A stretch of 64,000 bases of DNA from Nannobrachium achirus (lineage: Eukaryota; Chordata; Actinopteri; Myctophiformes; Myctophidae): the NCBI GenBank assembly GCA_963921795.1, contig OY997650.1, positions 22,215,963-22,279,962 of the forward strand, given 5' to 3'. Of this stretch, positions 21,933-31,981 are shown piece after piece. Within the stretch, counting starts at the first letter, position 1. Each line of letters starts with the position of its first letter. The translations under genes and the position numbers were made by a program. Below the pieces are notes generated by a model. It was not told the origin of the DNA and did not search any database. It saw nothing but the letters and a program-made list of their open reading frames with translations.

Positions 21933-22300
21933 GTTTTTCTGTCTCTATCATTCACTCCCTCCCTCCTCCTGCAGTGCGTGTTCAGTGATGCAAACAGGAA
22001 CCAAACCATCCTGTTTATTCCTACACGTGTAGCGGCGGCTCAACGTTCAGCGTTTGGCCTATATACTACTGTAGTGTACAGACACATTATACACTGACAA
22101 ACTTCAAATAATAATACAGCGTATTTACATCCCGACACCGTGTATATGAATAGACTACAAAGGCAACAGTGTGCTGACATAAATGCTTATTCAGATTTCC
22201 CTGTGAATGAGCACAAAGGCGACAGGGTGGATCAGCATAATGTAAACACTCATCACAAGCCCACAATGATGCTAGCTAGATGTGATGACTAAAGCTAAGA
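21637..22300. other. Unique non-coding stretch with a short (CT)n
   Basis: (CT)n with one TA break at 21901-21932. The remainder is unremarkable AT-rich DNA. Confidence 0.4.
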
Positions 22301-22307
22301 CTAAATA

Positions 22308-22570
22308 TCGTCGTTGTCGGGTGAAAACCTTGTATGTCCAAACCCGTTAGTTTTGCATTTATCGTTTTTAAAATGATTTAAACTAGTGAAAACAGCCGAT
22401 CTACAAGCAAACAACGCCTCGCGGTGCGAGGAGTTGTGTGCTTGTAGATCGGCTGTTTTCACTACTTTTGTGCAACGGCCTTGTATGATGAAGCAGGCAG
22501 GGCTTTACTTTGCGAAAGAATGTACAAATTTGAAACTTGGAGATACGAGGTTTCCACCCGACAACGGCGA
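22308..22570 (+). mobile_element. Family A TIR element, full-length copy
   Basis: Left end TCGTCGTTGTCGGGTGAAAA flanked by TA; right end TTTCCACCCGACAACGGCGA followed by GATA. Complete hairpin at 22387-22462 with inner arms CAACGCCTCGC / GCGAGGAGTTG (one mismatch). Length 263 bp. Confidence 0.9.
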
Positions 22571-22607
22571 GATATTAACAATGTTGTCAACAATTGAAAT
22601 ATAGACT

Positions 22608-22661
22608 AACATCTACAACGCTGCAACGCGTTGTGAGCTTGTATAGATCGCCTATTTTCAG
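22608..22661. repeat. Hairpin module, isolated degenerate copy
   Basis: ACATCTACAACGCTGCAACG then CGTTGTGAGCTTGTATAGATC and CCTATTTTC. It lies 38 bp outside the preceding family A copy and belongs to no terminal-repeat element that I can identify. Confidence 0.65.
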
Positions 22662-22822
22662 CTTGCAACAAAGTGTAAAATCAGCCATTACGACACCATC
22701 AAGGCCAGGCAAAATACATTTTAGTCTACTAAAATCGATGATATTTGGTCGACTGAAACTAGACTCAAACTAAAACATTTCAGATCAATAAAATATGAAT
22801 ATTATTCAAAAGGCTATGACTG

Positions 22823-23195
22823 GGGGGCACGGTGGCGCAGTCGGTAGTGCTGTTGCCTCACAGCTAGAAGGTCCTGGGTTTGATTCCCGCTGGGGACGCT
22901 GTGGGCGCCGGGGGCGTGTTCTCTCCTCCGCATCATCAGTGCCCACATCCTAAGTGGGGTTGGCAAAAGCGCCTTTCTGTGTGGATTTGCATGTTCTCCA
23001 CGTGTCTCCTAGGGTAGGTACCCTCACAAAAAACATGCGGTAATCCTTGTCTCTTTTGATGGCCAGGGAATCTCTCCCCTGTCAGGTGAAAAGAAGCGGC
23101 TTGGACTCCTCATGCATACTGTAGAAGGAAGCATGAGGTCAGTCCGTTGCTCTCCCCAGGTTGGCAGAGTGAGTGTAGCAAAAAAAGACTGACTA
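22823..23195 (+). mobile_element. tRNA-derived SINE-like repeat, copy 1
   Basis: GGGGGCACGGTGGCGCAGTC then GGTAGTGC resembles a pol III A box (TGGCGCAGTCGG), and GGTTTGATTCCCG is a B-box match about 45 bp downstream, as in tRNA-derived elements. It continues into CCTTTCTGTGTGGATTTGCATG and GTCTCCTAGGGTAGGTACCC, shared with 37306-37430, 39229-39415 and 60366-60520, and ends in an A-rich GCAAAAAAAGAC. This is one of the commonest dispersed repeats in fish. A SINE or SINE-containing composite is likely; the family name is uncertain. Confidence 0.7.
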
Positions 23196-23243
23196 AATCA
23201 AGATTTGTTAAAAACAACACTACACAACAGGTACTTTGTGCCT

Positions 23244-23295
23244 CAAAAATAGCAGATCTGTGATGCGACGCACGTTGTGAGCTTGTGGATCTGAG
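23244..23295. repeat. Hairpin module, degenerate copy
   Basis: AAAAATAGCAGATCTGTGATG then CGACGCACGTTGTGAGCTTG and TGGATCTG. The left inner arm is damaged. Confidence 0.55.
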
Positions 23296-23337
23296 GTCTA
23301 CAACGTGCGCGCGACACTGTCGTACGATGGGGTATAA

Positions 23338-23541
23338 ATCTGCCTTCGTCTTCGTCGAGTGGAAGCCTCACATGTCCAGTCCTTCTCAGGATTTCAAATT
23401 CAAAAACAGCTAAATTAAGCAGATCTACAAGCTCAGCTTGCGGACACTGTGGATGCGTTTGTGTTACTTACGAAAAAAACACAAAAAGTTCGAATATGGA
23501 GATACATACAGAAGGGGGTTTCTGCCCCACAGCGGCGCCGG
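23338..23541 (+). mobile_element. Family A element, strongly diverged copy
   Basis: CGTCTTCGTCGAGTGGAAGCC resembles the left end and GGGGGTTTCTGCCCCACAGCG the right end. AGCAGATCTACAAGCTCAGC marks a collapsed hairpin at about 23412-23440. It sits immediately next to the copy starting at 23549. Confidence 0.5.
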
Positions 23542-23629
23542 CAATATATCGTTGTTGTCGGGTGTCCAAAACCGTTCGTTTTGTATTCATCATTTTAAAA
23601 CTGATTTAAAATAGTGAAAATAGCCGCAG

Positions 23630-24010
23630 CCATGGGTGGGCCATGTAGAAAGCTGGCCCACCCATCGATTTTGGCCCAAAAAATATATATTTTTTAGTTT
23701 TTTTGATAATTTTCTTGCTTAATATGAATAAATGAACAGTACTTTAAAACTATCGCTCCGATGATGCATCTTTTTCACTATCAGCAGTTGGCTACTGTGT
23801 GTTTGGAGGGGGAGAGTTAGTTTATATTTGGAAATGTGTTGTTGGGATGAAGTGCAGCTGGGAACTCAATGCTTTGTATTAGCCTATTAATTATTGTTCA
23901 TTGATCCTGCCGCCCGCACCCGTTTTAACCCCTCAAAACCCTAATAATTTACAGAAAAAACCAAACAGAAGTTGCCAGGCCCAGCCTATTTATCTGTTCT
24001 GGCTGCGCCC
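23630..24010. mobile_element. Unclassified insertion within a family A hairpin
   Basis: About 380 bp starting CAGCCATGGGTGGGCC (with a local CATGGGTGGGCC / GGCCCACCCAT palindrome) and ending GGCTGCGCCCCTACG. It interrupts the left hairpin arm of the surrounding family A copy. The ends have a hAT-like look (CAG... and ...GGCTG), but no target duplication could be read. Confidence 0.5.
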
Positions 24011-24125
24011 CTACGTTGCAGTGTGCTTGTAGATCTGCTATTTTCACCAGTCTAGAGCAACAGTCTTGTATGATGTAGCAGGGCTTCACTTCACGAAAAA
24101 ACGTACACATTCGAATCTTGGAGAT

Positions 24126-24547
24126 ACAGATAGATAGATAGATACCTTTATTATCCCAAGGGGGAAAATCAGTTGCCCAGAGGCAGCACAGCAGCATAGG
24201 GTTATTTACAAAGTTACAGAGAAGTATGAAAAAGATACAAAGAAAAAACAAGAACAGAGTACAGAGTAAGTACAGTAAGACAAAGGTACAACAAGAAAGA
24301 GAAAGAATAATATATATAAATATATATACATAAAGTGTCCTAAAAGCACAACTAGCAATGTAATACAGTGCCCAAATCAAAGTGACCATAACAGTCAATG
24401 CTAGTTAGTGCAACAAGTATCTCAACATCATGTCAAACACAAGCAGAAATACAAAAAGAAAACTACTAACACAACCTACTGTAATAGTGCAGTGTCCAAA
24501 GGTCAGAGCGATGAAAACAACTAGCAAAAGAAGAAAACAACACAACA
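24126..24547 (-). mobile_element. LINE 3' fragment with (GATA)n tail
   Basis: On the minus strand it ends ...CCCTTGGGATAATAAAGG then TATCTATCTATC, the 3' end of a fish LINE whose tail is a tetranucleotide repeat. AGATAC stands on both sides (24120-24125 and 24548-24553 region), consistent with a 6-bp target duplication in the family A host. It matches 55587-55985 over almost its full length. It contains no open reading frame; clade not determined. Confidence 0.75.
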
Positions 24548-24578
24548 GATACGAGGTCTCTGCCCGACAGTGACGACA

Positions 24579-25012
24579 TACAAAAAACGGGTGAATGAAC
24601 CCTGGAGAAAAATGGAAACCCCACCCCTCCACCTCCTCCCTGTCGTCCTCCCCTTTTGTTTTATGCATTCCTCTTGTATTTCCATATGTACACCTAGCCC
24701 CTCCCATGGCATATTCTCAATCATTATTAGAATGTGGGCAGCTCAAGGCTCGCGGGGCTTTAACCCCCGCTATGTTTGCCGCGAGATAAAAGGCGAGAGC
24801 GCTATCAATCTTTATTGTCGGGCCCGCGCGCTGTAATTGCATTCAATAGCCCACTGATTCTGTTGTCTGCGCTAGCGTCGGGGAGCGGAGAGGAGCCAGA
24901 TGCTTCCACTCGCGGCGCCGCGGTTCTCTCTCTCTCTCTCCCTCGAACGCCGTCACGCTTGCCTGTGCATGCGTGCGTGTGCACTGCGCGGCGTGCACAC
25001 GTCCGCATGCAT
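24579..25012. other. Unique stretch, GC-richer than average
   Basis: Includes GGGGCTTTAACCCCCGC and TGTAATTGCATTCAATAG, with a short (CT)n at 24925-24940. There is no recognisable exon. A regulatory reading is speculative. Confidence 0.3.
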
Positions 25013-25013
25013 A

Positions 25014-25280
25014 TCGTCGCTGTCGGGCAGAAACCTTGTATCTCCAAGTTTCATATTTGTATGTTTTTTTTTCGCGCAGTAAAGCCCTGCTTCATCAGAC
25101 AAGGCCGTCGCACAAGAGTAGTGAAAACAGCAGATCTACATACACACAACGCCTCGCGGTGCGAGGCGTTGTGTGCTTGTAGATCGGCTGTTTTCACTAG
25201 TTTTAATCATTTTTAAAATGATTAATGCAAAACGAACAAAAACGTTTTGGACATACAAGGTTTTCACCCGACAACGACGA
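25014..25280 (-). mobile_element. Family A TIR element, full-length copy
   Basis: Ends TCGTCGCTGTCGGGCAGAAA and TTTTCACCCGACAACGACGA, with TA on each side. Complete hairpin at 25121-25197: inner arms CACAACGCCTCGC / GCGAGGCGTTGTG pair perfectly, while the left arm has one local change (ACATACACAC in place of ACAAGCACAC). Length 267 bp. Confidence 0.92.
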
Positions 25281-25490
25281 TATGTTGACGGATGCAGATG
25301 CGCGCCGCCTGGTGCATGCATGTAAACATGCGCACAGGCATGCATGCGCGCGCAGGGCCGCAGTCGCACACACACGCACACACACGCACACACACACTCT
25401 TTGCAGTCCTGTGTGGTGAGGAGCAGGCAGGGCCACTCGTGCTCTCTCTGATTAATAGTTGACAGTATAGATTGTGAGCTGCACTGACTG

Positions 25491-25590
25491 TAGGCTACGT
25501 GTGTGTGTATGTGCACGTGCAGACGTATGCTTATCTGTTTGTGTGTATGTGTGTGTACATATGTGTGTGTGTGTGGGGGGGGGGGGGGGG
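25491..25590. repeat. GT-rich low complexity ending in G18
   Basis: Interrupted GT repeats followed by a poly-G run at 25576-25590. Confidence 0.85.
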
Positions 25591-25649
25591 TTCTGATGTC
25601 ACTGGGAGGCCGGGTCATGTATTATTCAAATTTAAGCAACCAGGAGGAG

Positions 25650-25785
25650 GAAGGGATGGAGGGATGGATGGAGGGAGGGAGGGAGGGATGGATGGATGGA
25701 TGGATGGATGGATGGATGGATGGAGGGAGGGAAGGAAGGAAGGAGGGAGGGAGGGATGGAAGAATGGAGGGAGGGAGGGAGGGGC
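25650..25785. repeat. (GGAT)n / (GGGA)n / (GGAA)n compound microsatellite
   Basis: A purine-rich tetranucleotide array with a core of about nine GATG/GGAT units at 25688-25722. The long open frames across it in both directions are repeat translations. Confidence 0.95.
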
Positions 25786-25903
25786 TGTGGTAGTGGTGGA
25801 CAAGTGCCAAACACTCAATTGGATCTCAATGAATAGTAAAGAGGCGAAGAAAGGAAAGGGGGCGAGGGAAATTGAAGGGGGAGAGAGAGAGAGGGAGGGA
25901 GGG

Positions 25904-25905
<2 letters not shown>

Positions 25906-25950
<45 letters not shown>
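25906..25950. repeat. (GACA)n microsatellite
   Basis: About 11 uninterrupted GACA units. Confidence 0.96.
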
Positions 25951-26284
25951 AAAAGATGGAGAGAGGGGATGGAGAGTGCAAGTGAAAGGGTGACAGCCGG
26001 AATGTAGACGGCACCCGGGAGCAGGTTGGGTTAGACGTCCTTTCCTAGTCTTGGCAGAGTAGCTCTGGAGTGGTGGAGTGAATGGTCTTTCCCTAATAGG
26101 ACTGATCATGGGTAGCTACTGGGACGTAAGTCGGGACTTGATCAATCCTGGCTGGGTCACCCAGGTGAGGGGTATGATGTTGCGAGACCCGAAACGGCGA
26201 TGAGCTTGGGCTACATCACTGAGGATACGTCCCAGGTGCATCCATGCGATGTTTTTTCGTTATATAGGGTATAGAGTAGAGTAT
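25951..26284. other. Short unique non-coding stretch
   Basis: No repeats or genes seen. Confidence 0.35.
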
Positions 26285-26285
26285 A

Positions 26286-26519
26286 TCGTCACTGTCGGGC
26301 AGAAACCTCGTATCTCCAAGTTTCAAATGTGTACATTTTTTGGTAAAGCAAAGCCCTGCTTCATCATACAAGGCCGTCGCACAAACTAGTGAAAACAGAT
26401 GCGAGGCGTTGTGTGCTTGTAGATCTGCTGTTTTCACTAGTTTAGTAAATTTTTTAGTTGATAAATACAAAACGAACGGTTTTGGACAGACATACAAGGT
26501 TTCCACCCGACAACGACGA
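26286..26519 (-). mobile_element. Family A TIR element, left hairpin arm deleted
   Basis: Ends TCGTCACTGTCGGGCAGAAA and TTTCCACCCGACAACGACGA flanked by TA. The hairpin is asymmetric: GTGAAAACAG joins directly to ATGCGAGGCGTTGTGTGCTTG-TAGATCTGCTGTTTTCAC (26388-26442, shown in parts), so the left inner arm has been lost. Length 234 bp. Confidence 0.88.
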
Positions 26520-26544
26520 TATGGGGATGATGAATCTGAAAGGA

Positions 26545-26547
<3 letters not shown>

Positions 26548-26632
<85 letters not shown>
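26548..26632. repeat. (GA)n microsatellite
   Basis: About 41 uninterrupted GA units. Confidence 0.98.
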
Positions 26633-26633
<1 letters not shown>

Positions 26634-26704
26634 GTCAGAGTGACTGGTGACAGAATAATGCATATTAAGAAAGGACAAGGCTTATTTGAATGGTCTGTGG
26701 CGAT

Positions 26705-26830
26705 CATTCAGACATGTAGCTGTTACACTGTGAAATCCTCAATGTCAATTGAACTCCGAGAGTATACAAATGTAACCAAATGGACCCGTACCCGGGGTCA
26801 TTGGTATACTCTCAGGGTTGCAAATGGATA
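26705..26830. repeat. Family F repeat, inverted arrangement
   Basis: CTCCGAGAGTATACAAATG and CATTGGTATACTCTCAGGG face each other around GACCCGTACCCGGGGTC (itself a near-palindrome). Flanking blocks (GTGAAATCCTCAATG) match other family F copies. Confidence 0.6.
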
Positions 26831-27183
26831 GATGAACACCCAGGATCTTTACTGTGTAACCTGTCCTTTGATATTACACATATCCATCTCTGCAGCCACT
26901 GGCCCTAACAGGAATTCAACAGAAATCCACGGCTTGCTGCATGGGCGAACGCGTGCACCGCCGCACCAGATGTGCATGGCGTGCACGTTTCACTATGTCA
27001 CGCTACGTAGTGAGAGAGAATGTGTGCTGATGTGTGCATGCAATGCACGTTTGAGCCTGTGCATGCGTGTTTGTGTTCGTGTCTGGTGTTCCCTTGCATG
27101 CACGATGCAAATATGACATCATTGTGTGCGTGTGGACGTGCACATGGGTGCACATGTTTGTGGGCGTGTTATTACCTGCACCT
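26831..27183. other. Non-coding stretch with CATGCA/GTGTGC bias
   Basis: No supportable gene; alternating purine-pyrimidine phrases are frequent. Confidence 0.4.
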
Positions 27184-27518
27184 CAGTGGTGAAAAAAGAG
27201 CTTAACTGTTTTACTTAAAAAGTATCAATACTGCAATGTAGAAATACTCTGCTACAAGTAAAAGTCTGGAATTCAAAATGTACAAAAAGTACAAAAGTAT
27301 GGGCATCAAAATGTACATTAAGTATCAAAAAGTAACAAAATGTTTGAATAGACTAATAACTAAAGTTATCAAATGTAAAAGTAATGGTGTAAAAGATGTA
27401 GGCCTAGTGGAGTAGAAGTAAAAATGCTGGAAATTGGAAATGCTCAAGTAAAGTACAAATACCTCAAAATTGAGTACAGTACTTAAATAAATGTACATAG
27501 TTATAATTTACACCACTG
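27184..27518 (-). mobile_element. hAT MITE family B, copy lacking the hairpin
   Basis: Ends CAGTGGTGAAAAAAGAGC and AATTTACACCACTG; flanks CTGCACCT (27176-27183) and CTGCACAT (27519-27526) match at 7 of 8. Body blocks AAGTCTGGAATTCAAAATG and GAAATTGGAAATGCTCAAG are family B. Where other copies carry AAAATAGC...hairpin, this one reads TGTTTGAATAGACTAATAAC, so hairpin and neighbouring bases are absent. Length 335 bp. Confidence 0.88.
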
Positions 27519-27835
27519 CTGCACATGTAGATTTACACCTGTACAAGTGCTGTACTTAGGTATAGGCTTAGGATAAGCTACAGCGATGAACCTATTAAAA
27601 TCAGCCCCATCAGTTGCAACGTGAAAGTGATTACTGCATTACTAATTACAATCCAATTTTGTGAAATGGGCCTGATGCACATTGAGTACTGCAATGTTAA
27701 GAACTGTAAGTATATACGTTGATGCTAATGCTTTTGTCCTTTAACTCAAGTATAACATTTTGCATGCAGGAGTGACAGAGTATTTCTACATTGAGCTATT
27801 GACACACGTATTTCAACATCGGATCACTTGTTCCA

Positions 27836-28112
27836 CCGCTGAAGGTGTGATTCCATACTTGAACCTTATTTTATGCTTTAACTATTAAAAAAACAGCAGA
27901 TATACAAGCGCTTGTAGATCTGCTATTTTTGAAAGATTGTGAAAAGTTATGCAAATCTTATATATTTTTTTTTAAAGGGAACATTTGTAACTCAATCTGT
28001 TTTTTTCAGCAGGGTCCCTGGAACAAAATATTTTGAGACGGGAGTCCGTGGTCAAATACACATAATTCTTGGGGTCCTTGACATTAAAACGTTTGAGGAC
28101 CACTGATATAGA
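27836..28112 (-). mobile_element. Family G fragment with a short hairpin module
   Basis: The GGTGTGA...TGCTTTAACTATTAAAAAAACAGC segment carries a hairpin reduced to GCAGATATACAAGC-GCTTGTAGATCTGC (27891-27930). It is followed in reverse by AACATTTGTAACTCAATCTG, AGGGTCCCTGGAACAAAATA and GGTCAAATACACAT, which correspond to 2500-2570 and 30800-30900 in opposite orientation. It looks like a rearranged family G copy. Confidence 0.55.
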
Positions 28113-28490
28113 AACATAGGTTTTTTCAGAAAACCGTTTTTTTTTTAGGTATTTCTCAGGCCTAAATAGGGTAACAGAGAGACCTGTGATTCCATAGCTC
28201 TCCTCATAGTAACACAGAGACCTGGCTGGGAGGAGAGTGTCTGCATATTGCAGAGACGCAGCTGTCGCAGACCCTCTCTCACGCGCTTGCACTGAGGGCT
28301 GGCTAGATAAGATAGACACTCCGTGCTTGGAGTAATAGATCTGGGTCTGTTGTCGTCACCGCACAAAAGCTGCCGGCCCTGTAGGATCAAGGCAGATGAA
28401 AAGCTCGCCGTTTGATATTGGTTCTCCCTCGGTCCCGTCGCAAGTTATTTGGTTGAATTCTGTTCGACAGGCGCGGCAATATATATACAT
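28113..28490. other. Short unique non-coding stretch
   Basis: Contains GAGAGTGTCTGC-type unique sequence with no repeat or gene that I can support. Confidence 0.35.
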
Positions 28491-28491
28491 A

Positions 28492-28766
28492 TCGTCGTTG
28501 TCGGGTGAAAACCTTGTATGTCCAAAACCGTTCGTTTGGAATTTATCATTTTAAAAATGATTTAAACTAGTGAAAACAGCCGATCTAAAAGCACACAACG
28601 CCTCACACCGCGAGGCGCTGTGTGCTTGTAGATCTGCTGTTTTCACTACTTTTGTGCGACGGCCTTGTACGATGAAGCAGGGCTTTACAGGGCTTTTATG
28701 TTCTTTTGCGAAAGAACATACACATTTGAAACTTGGAGATACGAGGTTTCCATCCGACAACGACGA
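28492..28766 (+). mobile_element. Family A TIR element, full-length copy
   Basis: Ends TCGTCGTTGTCGGGTGAAAA and GGTTTCCATCCGACAACGACGA (in part), TA on each side. Complete hairpin at 28571-28647 with inner arms CACAACGCCTCAC / GCGAGGCGCTGTG. An extra 16 bp (GGGCTTTTATGTTCTTTT region, 28690) lengthens the right half. Length 275 bp, the longest uninterrupted family A copy. Confidence 0.9.
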
Positions 28767-29320
28767 TATGTATGATTTTGTCCCCGGGTTTTGTTGTGAT
28801 CCGTCGGGGATCTGCTGGTGGGCGGAGAACTTCGGGGCTGTGCGGTTGCATGTTTCGGGGGTTGTTTGGTTTTGTTAGCGTCGCAGGGTTACAACGCACT
28901 CATGGGTTTATGTACAGTGTGCACTGTGTGCTACTAATTAATGCTTTAGCGTTGTTGATCTTTTTCCAAGTCGCACTCTTTAAGTAGGCCAAGGCTAGCG
29001 GGCTAACTAGCGTCGAATCCCTGTTGACTTATAGATGGAACTGTCCTCCAACTTCTTCCTGCAGATATATATACAGTACGTTTGTGGTTGATTATTTATC
29101 GTCTGGTGGAGGGAAAAGGGTCATTGCTGCTAAGATACAACGGTTCTTCGACGTAGGACGGCGATCGTGTCGCACTGCAGCCTATCGGTTTGATGTTTGC
29201 TGTTTTTTCCGGCCTGTTTGTGCGTGCTTAAATAAGCGTGGTTGTGCAGATGCATGGCTGTGCATGGCTGTGCATGTGTGCACTGTATGCACGTACACAT
29301 ACTGTATGCACAGTGCTTAT
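28767..29320. other. Unique non-coding stretch
   Basis: No tandem repeats or credible exons seen over about 550 bp. Confidence 0.35.
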
Positions 29321-29390
29321 GCTACACACACACACACACACGCACAAACGCAAACGCACGCACGCACACACGCACGCATGCACGCACACA

Positions 29391-29458
<68 letters not shown>
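29321..29458. repeat. (CA)n / (CGCA)n compound microsatellite
   Basis: CA, then CGCA tetramers, then about 27 pure CA units. The right edge provides the GGCACACG used as target by the next element. Confidence 0.97.
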
Positions 29459-29460
<2 letters not shown>

Positions 29461-29466
29461 CACACG

Positions 29467-29955
29467 CAGTGGTGTAAAGTAACTAAGTAAGTACATTTAC
29501 TTAAGTACTGTACTTAAGTACAGTTTTGAGGTTTGTACTTTCCTTGAGTAGTTCCAGTTTTCAGTACTTTTACTTCTACTCCATTACATCTCAGGGGCAA
29601 ATATTGTACTTTTACTCCACTACAATACAGTATATTTGAAAACTTTAGTTTCTAGTTACTTTGCTGATATAAATGATTATATTATAAAACGTACATTAAT
29701 CAGCCCTATTTTATACCTAGGCTATTTGAAAATAGCCGATCTACAAGCTCACAACGCGTCGCGATGTGATGCGTTGTGAGCTTGTAGATTTGCTATTTTC
29801 AAACATTTTGTACTTTTACTTTTGGTCCCAATACTTTTGTACTTTTACTCAAGTACATTTTTAATTACAGACTTTTAGTTGTAACGGAGTATTTCCATAT
29901 TGCAGTATTGATACTTTTACTTTAGTAAAGCATCCGAGTACTTTTTCCACCACTG
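29467..29955 (+). mobile_element. hAT MITE family B, complete reference copy
   Basis: Ends CAGTGGTGTAAAGTAACTAAG (in part) and GAGTACTTTTTCCACCACTG. Exact 8-bp duplication GGCACACG at 29459-29466 and 29956-29963. Hairpin at 29725-29804 with arms TTTGAAAATAGCCGATCTAC and TAGATTTGCTATTTTCAAA; inner arms CTCACAACGCGTCGC / GATGCGTTGTGAG. Length 489 bp, no protein. The best-preserved family B copy and a good type sequence. Confidence 0.95.
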
Positions 29956-30079
29956 GGCACACGTGTCCTTGTGCACTTAGACAAGCACATGGTTGAACGC
30001 ACGTGCACACACTCTGCATGCAGCATGTCTCAAATGTGGGTGCACATGCCCCCTATATTTCCATACATACTGTACTCAC

Positions 30080-30130
30080 CCTGCACACACACACACGCAC
30101 ACACGCACGCACGCATGCACGCGCACGCAC

Positions 30131-30171
<41 letters not shown>

Positions 30172-30172
30172 C
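30080..30172. repeat. (CACG)n microsatellite
   Basis: CA, then CGCACGCATGCACGCG, then about nine pure CGCA units. Confidence 0.95.
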
Positions 30173-30600
30173 GGTAAGAGCCAGTGGGGCCATTACACTC
30201 TGCACACTACATACAGTAACACATTGCTGAATATCAAAGGGAATTAGCCTCCACCTCTGCGCAGGGAATCTCAGCAGAAGTCCCTTATAACCAGCCACGG
30301 AACGGAGCTTTGAACCGGACTCCTTCCCCCCCGGGGCGGCCCCCGGTAGCCGGGGCCCCCCTCCCCTCCCCTCCCTGCACCGCCGCGGCTCCGGATAAGG
30401 ACCGTAATTCCCACTTTTAGGGTTTCCATTAATCTGATCCCGACACGGGGGAGTCGCAAAGGGCCCCTGCTTTGCATATCGCCTTCCCCAAGATGGAGGG
30501 GCTATTTACATGATCGCCTCCAGATTGAATATGATCAGGAGAACCTCCTCCAGTAGCAGAGGGAGGAAGGGTCCAGGAAGGAAGGAAGGAATGAAGGAAG
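30173..30600. other. Unique stretch, possible conserved non-coding DNA
   Basis: GC-rich block near 30328-30390, then GCATATCGCCTTCCCC and GGGCTATTTACATGATCG. No exon identified; a regulatory role is speculative. Confidence 0.25.
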
Positions 30601-31083
30601 CAGGGGTGTCGCACCAAATTCTGGGCCCTGGGTGCTTTAACTATTGAAAAATAGCAGATTCAGAAAAATAGAAGCTTTGCGAGCTTGTAGATCTGCTATT
30701 TTTGAAAAGTCTTGAAAATTTGTGCGAGTCTTAGAATATTTCAAATCCTTCTGAGGTTTTTTAATGTTTTTATGTCAGTGGTGCTCAAACGTTTTCATGT
30801 GAAGGACCCCCAAAATGATGTGTATTTGGCCACGGACCCCCATCTCAAAATATTTTAGTTCCAGGGACCACCCAGAAGCAAAATCCGAGTTACAAATGTT
30901 CACTTAAGAAATACATATATTCAAAGATTTGCACACATTTTCACGACTTTTCAAAAATAGCAGATCTACAAGCTCGCAGGTCTTCTATTTTTCAATAGCT
31001 AAAGTATAAAATAATTAATGACCCTCCCTCCACCTTGGGCCCTAGTAACTCAGTCCCACTCCCCCCCTCCTGTGACGCCCCTG
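30601..31083 (+). mobile_element. hAT-type MITE family G, copy 2, with two hairpin remnants
   Basis: Ends CAGGGGTGTCGCACC and CCTGTGACGCCCCTG. The first module remnant (30643-30703: AAAAATAGCAGATTCAG ... GCGAGCTTGTAGATCTGCTA) and the second (30954-30993: AAAATAGCAGATCTACAAGC then TCGCAGGTCTTCTATTTTTC) flank a nested Charlie-like segment that starts CAGTGGTGCTCAAACG at 30779. Flanking 8-mers match poorly, so no duplication is claimed. The 2291 copy has an almost identical right half. Confidence 0.8.
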
Positions 31084-31210
31084 CAAAGCAGTCATGAGCG
31101 GATGCAGATTTTTCAGCAGCAATTTGTTGCATTGCAGGAGATGGAATGTGATTCGGGCCGGTTAGATTTCAACATGGTGTTTATGATTTACATGTGTTGT
31201 TGTTTTTGAT

Positions 31211-31272
31211 TAACACGCACACACATGCACACGTGCACACACACACGCACACGCACACGCACACACACACAC
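31211..31272. repeat. Interrupted (CA)n tract
   Basis: ACACGCACACACATGCACACG and further CA/CG units. Confidence 0.9.
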
Positions 31273-31394
31273 TGCACTTTCCACAAAATGTTCTTTTGCA
31301 CAAACGGGGAGACCGTAGAAATACGGATGGATCGGCCCATTTATCATATAGCGCGCCAATGGCGCTAATGTGAAGAGAAACCACACCACACCAC

Positions 31395-31397
<3 letters not shown>

Positions 31398-31460
<63 letters not shown>
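31398..31460. repeat. (CA)n microsatellite
   Basis: About 31 uninterrupted CA units. Confidence 0.97.
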
Positions 31461-31463
<3 letters not shown>

Positions 31464-31774
31464 CTTCCCACCCCACCCACATCTCCCCGACAAATGTGAG
31501 GAGCAGTGGAACTGCGGAGCCCCCCCCCCCACCCACCCCTCTCCCCTCCATGTAAATGTGTCAGTAATGAACGCCAACGTACAGGAGGTGCATTATTCTG
31601 TTTCTGCTACATTTATTCCTGAATATGGAATGAATATGATAAATGTGGAGTGCGGGGGCGGCGAAGGGGTTGGGAGGGGGGGGCAGCGTAATCCGGGGAT
31701 ATGAGATGACTGATATTGTTATTATACCACAGACATCGGAGAGCAGAGCGCCACAAGTTGAGACCACGCAAGAG

Positions 31775-31981
<207 letters not shown>

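Larger units (their letters stand above)
23549..24578 (+). mobile_element. Family A element broken by two later insertions
   Basis: The left end TCGTTGTTGTCGGGTGTCC continues to AAATAGCC at about 23629. The element resumes at about 24011 with the right hairpin arm (GTGTGCTTGTAGATCTGC), runs to CTTGGAGATAC at about 24125, and finishes at 24546-24578 (AGATACGAGGTCTCTGCCCG ... TGACGACA). The two gaps are separate later insertions annotated below. This gives a relative age order: family A first, then the two insertions. Confidence 0.8.

Noticed and set aside
22823-22900. Possible tRNA gene (A/B boxes)
   Set aside because: The sequence does not fold into a tRNA, and the same head is followed by a conserved non-tRNA body in several copies; it is SINE-like.
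18254-28647. Regularly spaced repeats around 18-29 kb considered as a CRISPR-like array
   Set aside because: The repeats are 210-275 bp transposons in both orientations with irregular spacing and TA flanks; there are no short spacers, and the genome is clearly vertebrate.
30601-31083. 8-bp target duplication for the second family G copy
   Set aside because: The flanking 8-mers GAAGGAAG and CAAAGCAG match at only five positions; not claimed.
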